Positions 8,622 through 18,999 of a DNA stretch of 36,847 bases are shown here, in pieces (the stretch's first letter is position 1; the number at the start of each line of letters is the position of its first letter). Position numbers and translations under genes: made by a program. Below the pieces are notes generated by a model. It was given only the letters and a program-made list of their open reading frames with translations, was not told the origin of the DNA and made no database searches. The stretch covers positions 1-36,847 of the forward strand of contig JABEVF010000153.1 of assembly GCA_013043965.1 (NCBI GenBank), written 5' to 3'. The stretch comes from Gallionella sp. (GTDB taxonomy: Bacteria; Pseudomonadota; Gammaproteobacteria; Burkholderiales; Gallionellaceae).

Positions 8622-10154
8622 ATGAGTTTTTGGGATACCGCGATCAGTTTTTTCTGGCGTGAAGAGTCGTTGCTGGTCGTTCTTATGTGCCTGGCACTCA
8701 CTTTTATCCTGTATCACTTCCATAAAGAAGAGCGCCGCAGCATCATCAACACCCTGAGTTTCTTCCTGGCCTGCCTGTTCGGGCAATTCATCAGCAGCCT
8801 GTTGCACGCGATGCAGTTCACCTCGGCCGCTTCGATGCTGCGCGAAGTGTTTGTCATCGGCGGCGGTATCGCGCTGATACGCCTGTGGGGGCTGTTGCTA
8901 TTCCGGTTGGCGTTACCGGCGACGCATTTCTCGCCACCGCGCATCGCGGAAGACTTTTTCGTTATCGTCGCCTACATCGCCTGGGGCATGGTGAGGCTGC
9001 GTTACGCCGGCCTGGACCTGGGCAGCATCGTCGCGACTTCGGCGATGATCACCGCGGTGGTGGCGTTTGCGATGCAGGACACGCTGGGCAACATCCTCGG
9101 CGGGCTGGCCTTGCAATTGGACAATTCGGTCGAGCTCGGCGACTGGATCAAGATCGACGATGTGGTGGGGCGAGTGGTCGATATACGCTGGCGTTCCACG
9201 CTGGTGGAGACCCGCAACTGGGAAACGGTGGTGTTGCCCAACAGCCAGTTGATGAAGAACAAATTTTGGGTGCTGGGCCGCCGTGCCGAGCAGCCAGTGC
9301 AATGGCGGCGCTGGGTGTGGTTCAACGTGAACCTGAACACCACGCCGACCAAGGTGGTCACCGCGGTGGAAAACGCGATCCTGCAGGCCGAGATCAATAA
9401 CGTGGCGAAATCTCCCGCCCCCAGTTGTGTGCTGATGGAGATGGACAAAGGCTGCGCGCGCTATGCCTTGCGCTACTGGCTCACCGACCTGGCGATAGAT
9501 GATCCGACCGATGCGGCGGTTCGCTGGCACGTGTATACCGCCCTGGAACGTGTCGGCATCAAGCTGGCGGTGGAAGAGCAAAACATCCACTTCATCAAAG
9601 AGAATGAAAAGTATGAAGAGGCGGTGCAGCAGCGCGAGCTGGCGCGGCGTCTCAAGTCGCTCAAACGCGTCGAGCTGTTTGCGCAAATGAGCGAGGACGA
9701 GTTGCACCGTCTGGCCGCGCGCCTCAAATACGCCCCTTTCGCCAAAGGCAACATCATTACCAAACAAGGCACTCCCGACCAGCATTGGCTGTTCATCATC
9801 ATTAACGGCGAGGCGGAAATCTATCTGGAAGGCGCCAACGGCGAGAAACGCGTCCTTAACATACTGGGCAAAGGCGATTTCTTCGGCGAGATGAGTTTGA
9901 TGACGGGAGCCCCGCGGCGGGCATCGGTGATCGCCAAGACGGATGTGGAATGTTATCGTCTGGACAAGGAAGCCTTTGAGGCGGTGATGCTGGCGCGCCC
10001 CAGTATCGCGGAGGAGATCACGCAGATTCTGGTGACACGCGGCGCCCAGTTGGATAGCGCGTTGCAAAACATGGACGAAGCAAGCAAGCACCAAGAGATA
10101 CACAAGCAGAATTACGAGGTGCTGGTCACTGTCAAACGATTCTTCGGTTTATAG
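8622..10154 (+). CDS. MscS-family mechanosensitive channel with C-terminal cyclic-nucleotide-binding domain
   Basis: N-terminal TM segments; MscS core AMQDTLGNILGGLALQLDNSVELGDWIKIDDVVGRVVDIRWRSTLVET; C-terminal CNB signature GDFFGEMSLMTGAPRRASVIA. Confidence 0.9.
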   Translation: MSFWDTAISFFWREESLLVVLMCLALTFILYHFHKEERRSIINTLSFFLACLFGQFISSLLHAMQFTSAASMLREVFVIGGGIALIRLWGLLLFRLALPATHFSPPRIAEDFFVIVAYIAWGMVRLRYAGLDLGSIVATSAMITAVVAFAMQDTLGNILGGLALQLDNSVELGDWIKIDDVVGRVVDIRWRSTLVETRNWETVVLPNSQLMKNKFWVLGRRAEQPVQWRRWVWFNVNLNTTPTKVVTAVENAILQAEINNVAKSPAPSCVLMEMDKGCARYALRYWLTDLAIDDPTDAAVRWHVYTALERVGIKLAVEEQNIHFIKENEKYEEAVQQRELARRLKSLKRVELFAQMSEDELHRLAARLKYAPFAKGNIITKQGTPDQHWLFIIINGEAEIYLEGANGEKRVLNILGKGDFFGEMSLMTGAPRRASVIAKTDVECYRLDKEAFEAVMLARPSIAEEITQILVTRGAQLDSALQNMDEASKHQEIHKQNYEVLVTVKRFFGL

Positions 10155-10237
10155 GTGGGCTGTAGTATCATCGCGCCGCATTTTTTAACCGGCAACATTA
10201 GAGTCCTTCCTTGACAAGAAGTGAGATAGGGAAAAGT

Positions 10238-11206
10238 ATGAAAATATCGTTTCTGGATTTTGAAGCTCCGATCGCCGAGCTGGAAGAGAAGATCGAGCAA
10301 CTGCGCTACATGCAGGACGACTCCGCGCTCGACATTGCCGATGAGATAGCCAACCTGTCGAAGAAGAGCGAAGCGCTGACCAAGGAGGTGTATGCGAAGC
10401 TCACCGCGTGGCAGATATCCCAGGTGTCGCGCCATCCGCAACGCCCGTACACGCTGGATTACATCGAACATCTGTTCACCGATTTCGAAGAGCTGCACGG
10501 TGACCGCAGCTTCGCCGACGACAAAGCCATCGTCGGCGGGCTGGCGCGCTTCAACGGACAGAGCGTGATGGTGATCGGCCATCAAAAAGGCCGCGACACC
10601 AAAGAGAAGATCATGCGCAATTTCGGCATGCCGCGCCCGGAAGGGTATCGCAAAGCGATGCGTCTGATGCATCTGGCGGAAAAATTCGGCATCCCGGTGA
10701 TGACGTTCATCGACACGCCCGGCGCGTATCCCGGCGTGGGCGCGGAAGAGCGCGGCCAGTCCGAAGCGATCGGGCGCAATCTGTATGAAATGACCGAACT
10801 GCGCGTGCCTATCATTTGCACGGTGATAGGCGAGGGCGGTTCGGGTGGCGCGCTGGCCGTGGCGGTGGGCGACGCTTTGCTGATGTTGCAATACAGCACT
10901 TACTCGGTGATCTCGCCGGAAGGCTGCGCTTCCATCTTGTGGAAGAGTGCGGCGAAAGCCTCCGAGGCCGCGGAGACCCTGGGTATCACCTCCACACGCC
11001 TGAAAGCCCTTGGCCTGGTGGACAAAGTCATCAGTGAACCGTTGGGCGGGGCGCACCGCGATTATGCGGCCACCATGCGCAACGTGAAAAAAGCCCTGCA
11101 GGACGCGCTGAAGATCGCGCAAAGCAAGCCCACCCCGGTGCTGCTGCAAGATCGTTTCAACCGTCTGATGAGCTATGGAAAATTCAAGGAAGTCGAGCTC
11201 GGCTGA
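10238..11206 (+). CDS. accA: acetyl-CoA carboxylase carboxyltransferase subunit alpha
   Basis: [22 protein letters not shown]...; [36 protein letters not shown]. Confidence 0.97.
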   Translation: MKISFLDFEAPIAELEEKIEQLRYMQDDSALDIADEIANLSKKSEALTKEVYAKLTAWQISQVSRHPQRPYTLDYIEHLFTDFEELHGDRSFADDKAIVGGLARFNGQSVMVIGHQKGRDTKEKIMRNFGMPRPEGYRKAMRLMHLAEKFGIPVMTFIDTPGAYPGVGAEERGQSEAIGRNLYEMTELRVPIICTVIGEGGSGGALAVAVGDALLMLQYSTYSVISPEGCASILWKSAAKASEAAETLGITSTRLKALGLVDKVISEPLGGAHRDYAATMRNVKKALQDALKIAQSKPTPVLLQDRFNRLMSYGKFKEVELG

Positions 11207-12521
11207 CTTCGCCCACCGGCTCGCGGGGGAGCTGGCACTCGTCATCCCCGCGCATAGCTCGATACTCATCGCCTTCAGCGGCGGGGTCGATTCCGTCGTG
11301 TTGCTGCATCTGTTGCACCAGTTTGCGGCGCGTTTCTCCTGGCAACTTTCCGCTTTGCATGTCCATCACGGCATCAGCCCCGACGCGGATGCCTGGGCAG
11401 AGTTCTGCGAGCAGCGGTGCGCCGCGTACAACATTTCCTTTCATCTCGCGCGGGTCGACATCGCGCCGTTGCGCGAGCAGGGCATCGAGGCCGCCGCGCG
11501 CGAATTGCGCTACCAGGCTTATGCGCGGCACGAATGCGATTTCCTGGCGCTGGCGCATCATGCCGACGATCAGGCGGAAACAGTGTTGCTGCAATTGCTG
11601 CGCGGCTCCGGGGTGCGCGGCGCGAGCGCCATGCCGATGCTGGCAAAGCGCAAGGTGCACTGGGTGCGGCCTTTGTTGGGCTGCACGCGCGAGGAGATCG
11701 TCGCCTATGCCGAGGCGCATCATTTGCGCTGGATAGAGGATGCAAGCAACGCGGACGAGCGTTATCCGCGCAATTTCCTGCGCCACAAGGTGCTGCCGAT
11801 ACTGGCGGAAAGGTTCCCGTCCTATCGCCAGACGCTGGCGCGCAGCGCGCAGCATTTCGCCGAAGCCGGCACCCTGCTCGACGAGCTGGCGCAGCAGGAT
11901 GCCCAGTCCGCGATACAGGCCGACAGGTTGCGGGTGTCCGAGTTGCGGCGTTTGAGTGTGCCCCGTGCGAAAAACCTGTTGCGCTACTTCTTGCAAAGCC
12001 GCGGCTCGCCGATGCCGCAAGCGGTGCAGCTTGACGATATGGTGCGGCAACTGCGCGCCGCGCGCGACGACGCGGCGGTCTGTGTGGCATACGGCGGTTG
12101 GCAGGTGCGCCGCTACCGGGGCGGGGTGTACGCGCTGCGCGCTTTACCCGGCCTCGACGGGCACCTGCGTTCTCCCTGGCGGGATCAGGATATTTTGGAC
12201 TGGCCCGCGCTGGATGCGCGGCTCGGCTTCGCGCGAGCGGAAGGCCGGGGTATCAGCCTGGCCAAGTTGCGGTCCGCGCCTGTTACGCTGCGCGTGCGGC
12301 AAGGTGGCGAAGCGATGCGGCCGCATGCCCACGGGCCTACCCGCACGCTGAAGAACCTATTGCAGGAACAGCACGTGCCGCCTTGGCTGCGCGACCGCCT
12401 GCCGCTGTTGTATTGCGGCGAGGAGCTGGTGTGCGTATTGGGTGTGGCCATCGCCGCAGAGTTCCAAGCGGGCGAGCATGAAGCGGGTGTGCAGATATCG
12501 TTCATCGAGGGCCCTGTTTAA
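11175..12521 (+). CDS. tilS: tRNA(Ile)-lysidine synthase
   Basis: SGGVDS PP-loop ([16 protein letters not shown]), [19 protein letters not shown]; overlaps the accA 3' end. Confidence 0.95.
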   Translation: MENSRKSSSADFAHRLAGELALVIPAHSSILIAFSGGVDSVVLLHLLHQFAARFSWQLSALHVHHGISPDADAWAEFCEQRCAAYNISFHLARVDIAPLREQGIEAAARELRYQAYARHECDFLALAHHADDQAETVLLQLLRGSGVRGASAMPMLAKRKVHWVRPLLGCTREEIVAYAEAHHLRWIEDASNADERYPRNFLRHKVLPILAERFPSYRQTLARSAQHFAEAGTLLDELAQQDAQSAIQADRLRVSELRRLSVPRAKNLLRYFLQSRGSPMPQAVQLDDMVRQLRAARDDAAVCVAYGGWQVRRYRGGVYALRALPGLDGHLRSPWRDQDILDWPALDARLGFARAEGRGISLAKLRSAPVTLRVRQGGEAMRPHAHGPTRTLKNLLQEQHVPPWLRDRLPLLYCGEELVCVLGVAIAAEFQAGEHEAGVQISFIEGPV

Positions 12522-12551
12522 CGGTCACTTGCCGTGCCTGGCAGAAAATAA

Positions 12552-12580
12552 AAAAGCCGCACGAATATCGTGCGGCTTTT
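12552..12580. terminator. bidirectional intrinsic terminator between convergent tilS and rne
   Basis: Near-perfect palindrome AAAAGCCGCACGA-ATA-TCGTGCGGCTTTT. Confidence 0.9.
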
Positions 12581-12595
12581 GCTTGGTGCGAGACC

Positions 12596-15046
12596 TTATG
12601 CTGCTCGGTGTTGCGTCTCTATCTGCACCAAGGGTTCGTTCTCCACATACACCTCGCGTTTGCGTTCGCGGCGGCGCGGCGCATGTGACTGGGGATGCGT
12701 GGGGGTGCTGTAAGCGATCTTGGCGACCTTTTGGGGGTCGGTCTCGATCTGCGTCAGGCTGTACGCGGCAGGCACCACCACGTTGCTGGGCATGGCGATA
12801 TACTCGGTTGGCCTCACTATGTTGCCGGGCATGGCGATGTACTCGCTCGGCACGAGCTGCTTAGGTGCCGAGGCAACAGCGGCGGTTTCCAGACTAGCCA
12901 TGTTCGTATCGGTGGCTTGCCCGGCATTATTCATGCCCTCACCGTTCGCCGCCACGTTGTCACGGCGCTCACGTTCACGACGGCCGCCGCGACGGCCACG
13001 GCGACGCGCGCCTTCCCTCGCGCCGGATTCTTCTCCCGCTTCGGCGCTTGCGACAGCCACCGGCACTTGCGCCTCGACTACCGGCTTGGGTTCGCGCGGA
13101 GGACGCGGAGGTTTGGGCGCGCGGGGTTCACGCGGTTCGCGTTGCTCTTGGGGTTTTTGCTGGCCCTCGTTCGCCGCCGGTTTGCTGCGTGGCTCATTGC
13201 GTTCACGGCGCGGGTTTTGTCCCTCAGCGCGTTCGCCGCTCTTCTCGCCTTTGTCGCCGCCGCGTTCACGACGCTTGTCGCCGCCGTTGCGCTCGCTGCG
13301 TTCAGCCCGTTCGCCGCGTTCTGAACGTGGCGGGCGAGAGATGGCCGGTTTGGGTTTGGGAGCCTCTTCTTTTTCGCTTGGTTTGAACCAGCTCAGCACT
13401 TTACCCAGCAAAGAAATCTTCACCTCGGGCGCTTTCGTCGGCGCGGGTTGCGCGGGCGTGATGCCCTGCACCACGGCTTGTGCGCGGGTGGCTTTTTGTT
13501 GCTCTTGGGCACTGGTCAGGGCTTTGTCCTCGACCGGCTTTTCTACCAGTTTGTAGCTCGCCACCGCTTCGCCGCTAAAATCTTCTTGCTTGATGCGGTT
13601 GATGCTGTAGTTGGGCGTTTCCATGTGCGGATTCGGGATCAGCGTGATGGCGACTTTCAGGCGCGATTCGATGCGGTGTATATCGCCGCGTTTTTCATTG
13701 AGCAGAAACGTCGCGACATCCACCGGTACTTGCACCTGCAAGGCCGCGCTGCTTTCCTTCATGGCTTCTTCCTGCAGGATGCGCAGGATATGCAATGCCG
13801 AAGACTCGGTGCCGCGTATATGGCCGATGCCGCTGCAACGCGGGCAGGCCATGTAGTTGCTCTCGCCCAAACTCGGCTGCAGGCGCTGGCGCGAGAGTTC
13901 CAGCAGGCCGAAGCGTGAGATCTTGGCGGTCTGCACGCGCGCACGGTCGTAACGCAGCGAGTCGCGCAGACGGTTTTCCACGTCGCGCTGGTTGCGGCTG
14001 TTCTCCATGTCGATGAAGTCGATCACGATCAGCCCGCCCAGGTCGCGCAAGCGCATCTGCCGGGCGATCTCTTCCGCGGCTTCGAGGTTGGTGTTGAACG
14101 CGGTGTGCTCGATGTCCGCACCCTTGGTAGCGCGCGCCGAGTTGATGTCGATCGCGGTCAGGGCTTCGGTGTGGTCGATGACGATCGCGCCGCCGGAGGG
14201 CAGGCGCACTTCGCGCGCATGGGCCGATTCGATTTGGTGTTCGATCTGGAAGCGCGAGAACAGCGGCACATCGTCCTGGTAGAGCTTGATGCGGTCGATG
14301 TTGCCGGGCATCACGGTGCTCATGAAGGCGAGGGCCTGCTGATAGACCTCTTCGGTGTCGACCAGTATCTCGCCGATCTCGGGATTGAAGTAGTCGCGTA
14401 TCGCGCGCACCACCAGGCTGCTTTCCAGATAGATCAGCGACGGGGCCTTCTCGGTCTTGGCCGCGCCATCGATCGCATCCCACAATTGCGTGAGGTAGTT
14501 CAGATCCCACTGCAATTCTTCCTGGTTGCGGCCTATTCCGGCGGTGCGTGCGATGATGCTCATGCCGTTAGGCACTTCGACATGCGAAAGCACTTCGCGC
14601 AACTCGTTGCGCTCTTCGCCTTCGATGCGGCGCGACACGCCGCCGCCGTTAGGGTTGTTGGGCATCAAAACGATGTAACGGCCCGCCAGGCTGACGAAAG
14701 TGGTGAGTGCCGCGCCCTTGTTGCCGCGCTCGTCCTTTTCGACTTGCACCAGCAGTTCCTGGCCTTCGCGCAACGCTTCTTTGACCGAAGGGCGGCTGGG
14801 GCAACCGGGCTGGTAATACTGCGAGGACACTTCTTTGAACGGCAAGAAGCCGTGGCGCGTGCCGCCATATTCGACGAAGCAGGCTTCCAGACTGGGCTCG
14901 ATGCGGGTGATGACGGCCTTGTAGATGTTGCTCTTGCGTTGTTCCTTACCGGCGGTTTCAATGTCGAGGTCGATGAGTTTCTGACCGTCAACAATGGCGA
15001 CACGGAGTTCTTCCGGTTGTGTCGCATTGAATAACATGCGTTTCAT
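12596..15046 (-). CDS. rne: ribonuclease E
   Basis: [31 protein letters not shown]1 domain; [15 protein letters not shown] Zn-link; R/K/E-rich disordered C-terminal half. Confidence 0.97.
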   Translation of the reverse strand: MKRMLFNATQPEELRVAIVDGQKLIDLDIETAGKEQRKSNIYKAVITRIEPSLEACFVEYGGTRHGFLPFKEVSSQYYQPGCPSRPSVKEALREGQELLVQVEKDERGNKGAALTTFVSLAGRYIVLMPNNPNGGGVSRRIEGEERNELREVLSHVEVPNGMSIIARTAGIGRNQEELQWDLNYLTQLWDAIDGAAKTEKAPSLIYLESSLVVRAIRDYFNPEIGEILVDTEEVYQQALAFMSTVMPGNIDRIKLYQDDVPLFSRFQIEHQIESAHAREVRLPSGGAIVIDHTEALTAIDINSARATKGADIEHTAFNTNLEAAEEIARQMRLRDLGGLIVIDFIDMENSRNQRDVENRLRDSLRYDRARVQTAKISRFGLLELSRQRLQPSLGESNYMACPRCSGIGHIRGTESSALHILRILQEEAMKESSAALQVQVPVDVATFLLNEKRGDIHRIESRLKVAITLIPNPHMETPNYSINRIKQEDFSGEAVASYKLVEKPVEDKALTSAQEQQKATRAQAVVQGITPAQPAPTKAPEVKISLLGKVLSWFKPSEKEEAPKPKPAISRPPRSERGERAERSERNGGDKRRERGGDKGEKSGERAEGQNPRRERNEPRSKPAANEGQQKPQEQREPREPRAPKPPRPPREPKPVVEAQVPVAVASAEAGEESGAREGARRRGRRGGRRERERRDNVAANGEGMNNAGQATDTNMASLETAAVASAPKQLVPSEYIAMPGNIVRPTEYIAMPSNVVVPAAYSLTQIETDPQKVAKIAYSTPTHPQSHAPRRRERKREVYVENEPLVQIETQHRAA

Positions 15047-15530
15047 TTTTATTTTCTCCCGCGCTCTGACACGGGCAAAACCATAAGCTACACGCGGCTA
15101 GGCGTGTCTGACCGAGCAAACAGTGAGCAATCGTGCAAACAACAATGGATGGTGCGAACGGTTGGCCAAAATATTTCTCTATCGTAGCGGGTCTTAAAAA
15201 AATCGGGCGGGGTGGCGAAAGTCACGAACACGATGCGAGGGAGAATCCTGGAAAATCAGCGGGCAGCCAGGCTGCGATGGTTGCTGACATTCGGCTCGAC
15301 CTGAAGCTAAGTGTCCCGACTTAAGCATCCCCGCGGAAAATCCAGCAGGTGCTTTGAGCGCGTAAATCAATTACTATCGTTGCTGGTTCCGGTGAACGAT
15401 ATTAACCGGGCTGCGGCGGGAAGCTGGTTGACGGCATTGCCGCCGATGAATCCTCAAAAGCGCGTTCCGAATAGAAACACACCGATAAACACCCAACCCC
15501 AAATCGCGCGAGCGGCGAAGTATATTCATA

Positions 15531-16484
15531 ATGAATGGTTTAAGCAAAGAATCTGTCACATTCTTGGAAATTGACGAAAGCGGTGCCGGCCAGCGCATCG
15601 ACAACTTTCTGTTTCGTCATCTAAAAGGCGTGCCCAAGAGCCATATCTACCGAATCTTGCGCGGAGAGGTGCGGGTCAATAAAAAGCGTATAGACCAGAC
15701 TTGCCGGCTGCAATTGGGCGATTTACTGCGCATCCCGCCGATACGCGTGGCGGAAAAGACCGTGATCGACGAAGCGCACATTCCCGCTGTCGAGTTCCCT
15801 ATCATTTACGAAGATGACGCGCTGGTGGTGCTGAACAAGCCCTCGGGCGTGGCCGTGCATGGCGGTAGCGGGGTGAGCTTCGGCGTGATCGAGCAAATGC
15901 GCCGCGCCCGCCCGCAGGCCAAGTTTCTGGAACTGGTGCATAGACTGGACAGGGAAACCTCGGGCGTGTTGTTGCTGGCGAAGAAGCGTTCCGCGCTGAC
16001 CGCGATGCACGAGATCATGCGCGAGGGCAATAGCGACAAGCGCTATTTCGCGCTGGTGCTGGGGCAGTGGAAGAACGTCAAACAGCATGTCAAGTTGCCG
16101 CTGCACAAGTTTGATACGCCGCAAGGCGAGAAGCGCGTGATGGTGCGCGAAGACGGGCAGGCCTCGCACACCATCTTTGCGCTGCAAAAAAGCTGGGCGG
16201 AATTCAGCTTGTTGGAGGCGCAACTCAAGACCGGCCGCACCCACCAGATCCGCGTGCATCTCTCGCATCTCGATTTTCCTATTGCCGGAGACGACAAATA
16301 CGGCGACTTCGCGCGCAACAAGGCATTGATGAAACAAGGCTTAAAGCGCATGTTTCTGCACGCCCACAGCATCGCGTTCGCGCACCCGTTGACGGGCGAG
16401 CCGATGCGGCTGCTTGCGCCGCTGCCCAAGGAGTTGGAGAGTTTTATTGCAAAGCTGGATGCAGGCGCATCTTCGGCCAAATAA
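15531..16484 (+). CDS. rluC: 23S rRNA pseudouridine synthase RluC
   Basis: S4 domain N-terminus; HRLDRETSGVLLLAKK catalytic motif; KTGRTHQIRVHL; adjacent and divergent to rne. Confidence 0.93.
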   Translation: MNGLSKESVTFLEIDESGAGQRIDNFLFRHLKGVPKSHIYRILRGEVRVNKKRIDQTCRLQLGDLLRIPPIRVAEKTVIDEAHIPAVEFPIIYEDDALVVLNKPSGVAVHGGSGVSFGVIEQMRRARPQAKFLELVHRLDRETSGVLLLAKKRSALTAMHEIMREGNSDKRYFALVLGQWKNVKQHVKLPLHKFDTPQGEKRVMVREDGQASHTIFALQKSWAEFSLLEAQLKTGRTHQIRVHLSHLDFPIAGDDKYGDFARNKALMKQGLKRMFLHAHSIAFAHPLTGEPMRLLAPLPKELESFIAKLDAGASSAK

Positions 16485-16495
16485 TCCGCTTACTT

Positions 16496-16524
16496 CGTCA
16501 TTCCCGCAAGGGCGGAAATCCAGT
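16496..16524. repeat. degenerate dRS3-like / intergenic inverted repeat (CGTCATTCCCGCAAGGGCGGAAATCCAGT)
   Basis: Resembles the widespread ATTCCC-N8-GGGAAT type intergenic repeat with a decayed right arm. Confidence 0.5.
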
Positions 16525-16546
16525 AAACCAACATCAAAGACAACTT

Positions 16547-16570
16547 CGCCGGGCTACCCCCGGCGGTTTT
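16547..16570 (+). terminator. candidate intrinsic terminator downstream of rluC
   Basis: CGCCGGG-CTACC-CCCGGCG followed by GTTTT. Confidence 0.65.
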
Positions 16571-16708
16571 GATTTACCCCTCTCCCCAACCCTCTGTTGG
16601 AACTACTAGCCATTCGACTAAGCTGTCAAAACACGACAACCAAGTCGCTGGTTATCAGCACGAACGGCCTTAGCTGTCGGGCAACCCCCGGCGAAGCTAT
16701 CTGTAAAT

Positions 16709-17593
16709 TTATTTACGTGAAGACACCCGCGCACCGAACACGGCACCCATCGTGACCGCGCTTAATCCCGCCAGGGTGAGCAAAGAGAGCGGTTCACCCA
16801 AAACAGGGACGGCGGCGAGGGCGGACAGGCCGGGCACGATGGCCATGAGTAGAGCGACGGTTTGGCCGCCGAGACGGCTGACTGCAAAAGTGTAGAGCAT
16901 CATCGCGACGAATACCACCAGTACGCCTTGATAGATTGCCTGTATGGCGATTTCGGCAAGCGGCGCCTGGCCCAGCGTGCTGGGCAGGAATAGCCACCAG
17001 ACAGGCAGGTACAGCATGGCGCTGCCCAACGTTGTGCTGACTGCTGCGGTCAGCGGCGACATCGGGTAGCGCCGCAACAGCAGGGTGAACACCGCCCAAG
17101 AAGAGGAGCCGCACAGGAACAGCAGGTCGCCCAACATTTGCATGCCGGTCAGGTGCGCCCCGTGGGAAAGCGTGTCGGCGGCGGTCAAGGTGATGCCGAT
17201 GAAAACCAGCACCAGTGCGCTACGTTGCGCTGGCGACGGTTTTTGCCGCAGCCACAGCCAGGCGATTACGGCGGTGGCAAAGGGCAGCGCACCGGGCAGC
17301 AACACGGCTGCGTGCGCGGCAGGTGCCATGCGAAAGCCGGCATACACCGCGACGGCGTAACCGACGCCGCCGAACACTGAAAATAGCAGAATCACTTTAT
17401 ATGGTGGCAGCGTCACGCGCGGCAGAAAGAACAGCGCGATCAGCGCGCCCACGCCGAAGCGCAATGCGGTCACATCCCAGCCAGTCAACACGCCCTTGCC
17501 GCCATAGCGGCTGACCAGAATGAAGCCGGTCCAGATGCAAATGGTAAAAAAGACCGCGACCAGTCCGGAGCGAGTGGGATGGGGTTTGCTCAT
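16709..17593 (-). CDS. EamA/DMT-family transporter
   Basis: 294 aa, about ten hydrophobic segments; EamA-like tail (LLMAIVPGLSALAAVPVLGEPLSLLTLAGLSAVTMGAVFGAR). Confidence 0.88.
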   Translation of the reverse strand: MSKPHPTRSGLVAVFFTICIWTGFILVSRYGGKGVLTGWDVTALRFGVGALIALFFLPRVTLPPYKVILLFSVFGGVGYAVAVYAGFRMAPAAHAAVLLPGALPFATAVIAWLWLRQKPSPAQRSALVLVFIGITLTAADTLSHGAHLTGMQMLGDLLFLCGSSSWAVFTLLLRRYPMSPLTAAVSTTLGSAMLYLPVWWLFLPSTLGQAPLAEIAIQAIYQGVLVVFVAMMLYTFAVSRLGGQTVALLMAIVPGLSALAAVPVLGEPLSLLTLAGLSAVTMGAVFGARVSSRK

Positions 17594-17822
17594 GTAGATT
17601 TATGGCGATATATATTTCGTGACAAGGCGAAATATATATCGATTAAATTGGAAATACAAGCGCGGAATGGTCGCCCTGAAAATCCTGCAAGCGCGCGACT
17701 GGGATCATCGTGACCAGGAAGGTGGCTTTGGCGCGGTCGGCGCATCTTGCCCCATTATCTTGCCCAAGTGATGCCTGCGACGGGGCCTTGGTAGAACATC
17801 AGGCCGTTTTAATCGGGACCGG

Positions 17823-18914
17823 CTAGCGCTTGGTCCGCGTCAAAAACACTGTCACTTCCTCTCGGTCGTGATAGAGCTGTTTCGCGCTCATCTTGTAGTT
17901 GATGCCTTCTTCGTCCAAACGTTTGCGGATGCCTCCAAGCGCGCCGTCGAGCGCGGCCAAGTGTTGTTTCATCGGCAGCTTGAGATTGAAGATGGTGTGC
18001 TTGCACCAGCCCGCTATGAACCATGCGGCTACCAGTTCGGCGACCTTGCCGGGCTTTTCCACCATGTCGCAGATCAGCCAGTCCACGGCCTTGCGCGGCG
18101 CGAACTTGAAGCCGTCCTGCTTGAGATGTTCGACCAGCGGGTGTTTCGCCAGCACGCCTTTCATCGGACCGTTGTCGACCGCGCTCACGCGTATGCCGCG
18201 TTTGACCATCTGCCAGGTCCAGCCGCCGGGTGCCGCACCCAGGTCGACGGCGGTCATGCCAGTCCGCAATAGTCGCGTTTGTTCGCCTTTATCCATGAAC
18301 ACTTCGATGGCCTCGGCCAGTTTGAGCGTGGAGCGGCTCGGTGCCTCCGACGGCATGTTCTGTCTGTGGATGCCCATCACCGATGCCGCGCTGTTGTACG
18401 GGTCGCTGGTGCCGATGAAGGCCTGTGACTTGTCGGGGAAGAAGACATGCAAGCGCGGCAAATGGTGGGTCTTGTATGCCGCGATTTTTTCCGCGCCGTC
18501 CTGCAACTTGCCTTGTTCGCGCAGCGCGGTTTCCAGCAGCGGTTGGAAGCGGCGCGTGAATGCGGACAGCGTCTTGCCATCGTTGGTGTCCGGTACTTCC
18601 AGCCACAGCGCGCCAAATGTGCCGGGCAGTCCGGTGATTGCCGCGAGCAGGGGAGTCAAGCGGTCGCGTTCCGGGAGGACTGTGATGGTGCGTTCCAGGC
18701 GTATCAACTGGCGCGCGAAGATCAGCTCCTGGTAGTTCGGCGTTTGCTCGTTCAGCGTGATTTGCACATAGCCGCTGTCGGCGGCGAGGGACGGTTGTTC
18801 GGTGCCGATGATGGGGCGTTGTTGCTTGGCCTGACGCAGTGCTTCTTGCGCGCAATCTGGTTCGAATCCGGGGCGGCAATACAGCAGCCAATGAGTGAGT
18901 GCGGGTGTGGACAT
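17823..18914 (-). CDS. rlmM: 23S rRNA (cytidine2498-2'-O)-methyltransferase
   Basis: MSTPALTHWLLYCRPGFEPDCAQEALRQ; MTAVDLGAAPGGWTWQMVKRGIRVSAVDNGPM; KxxxxWLICDMVEKP. Confidence 0.93.
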   Translation of the reverse strand: MSTPALTHWLLYCRPGFEPDCAQEALRQAKQQRPIIGTEQPSLAADSGYVQITLNEQTPNYQELIFARQLIRLERTITVLPERDRLTPLLAAITGLPGTFGALWLEVPDTNDGKTLSAFTRRFQPLLETALREQGKLQDGAEKIAAYKTHHLPRLHVFFPDKSQAFIGTSDPYNSAASVMGIHRQNMPSEAPSRSTLKLAEAIEVFMDKGEQTRLLRTGMTAVDLGAAPGGWTWQMVKRGIRVSAVDNGPMKGVLAKHPLVEHLKQDGFKFAPRKAVDWLICDMVEKPGKVAELVAAWFIAGWCKHTIFNLKLPMKQHLAALDGALGGIRKRLDEEGINYKMSAKQLYHDREEVTVFLTRTKR

Positions 18915-18999
18915 GGTGCCATTCTGAAAGAATTCGCGCATACCGACCGGGGATGCGCATGGTCGCGCATTATACGAGCCGACGTTTCGGTCCGCTGGA

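Noticed and set aside
8913-10103. 396-aa minus-strand ORF opposite the MscS-CNB gene
   Set aside because: Antisense shadow of a clear channel gene; H/R/Q-rich composition without motifs.
12695-15034. Plus-strand ORFs (12695-13324, 12720-13556, 14105-15034) opposite rne
   Set aside because: Shadow ORFs of rne; the repetitive R/A/F translations reflect the R/E-rich coding of the RNase E tail.
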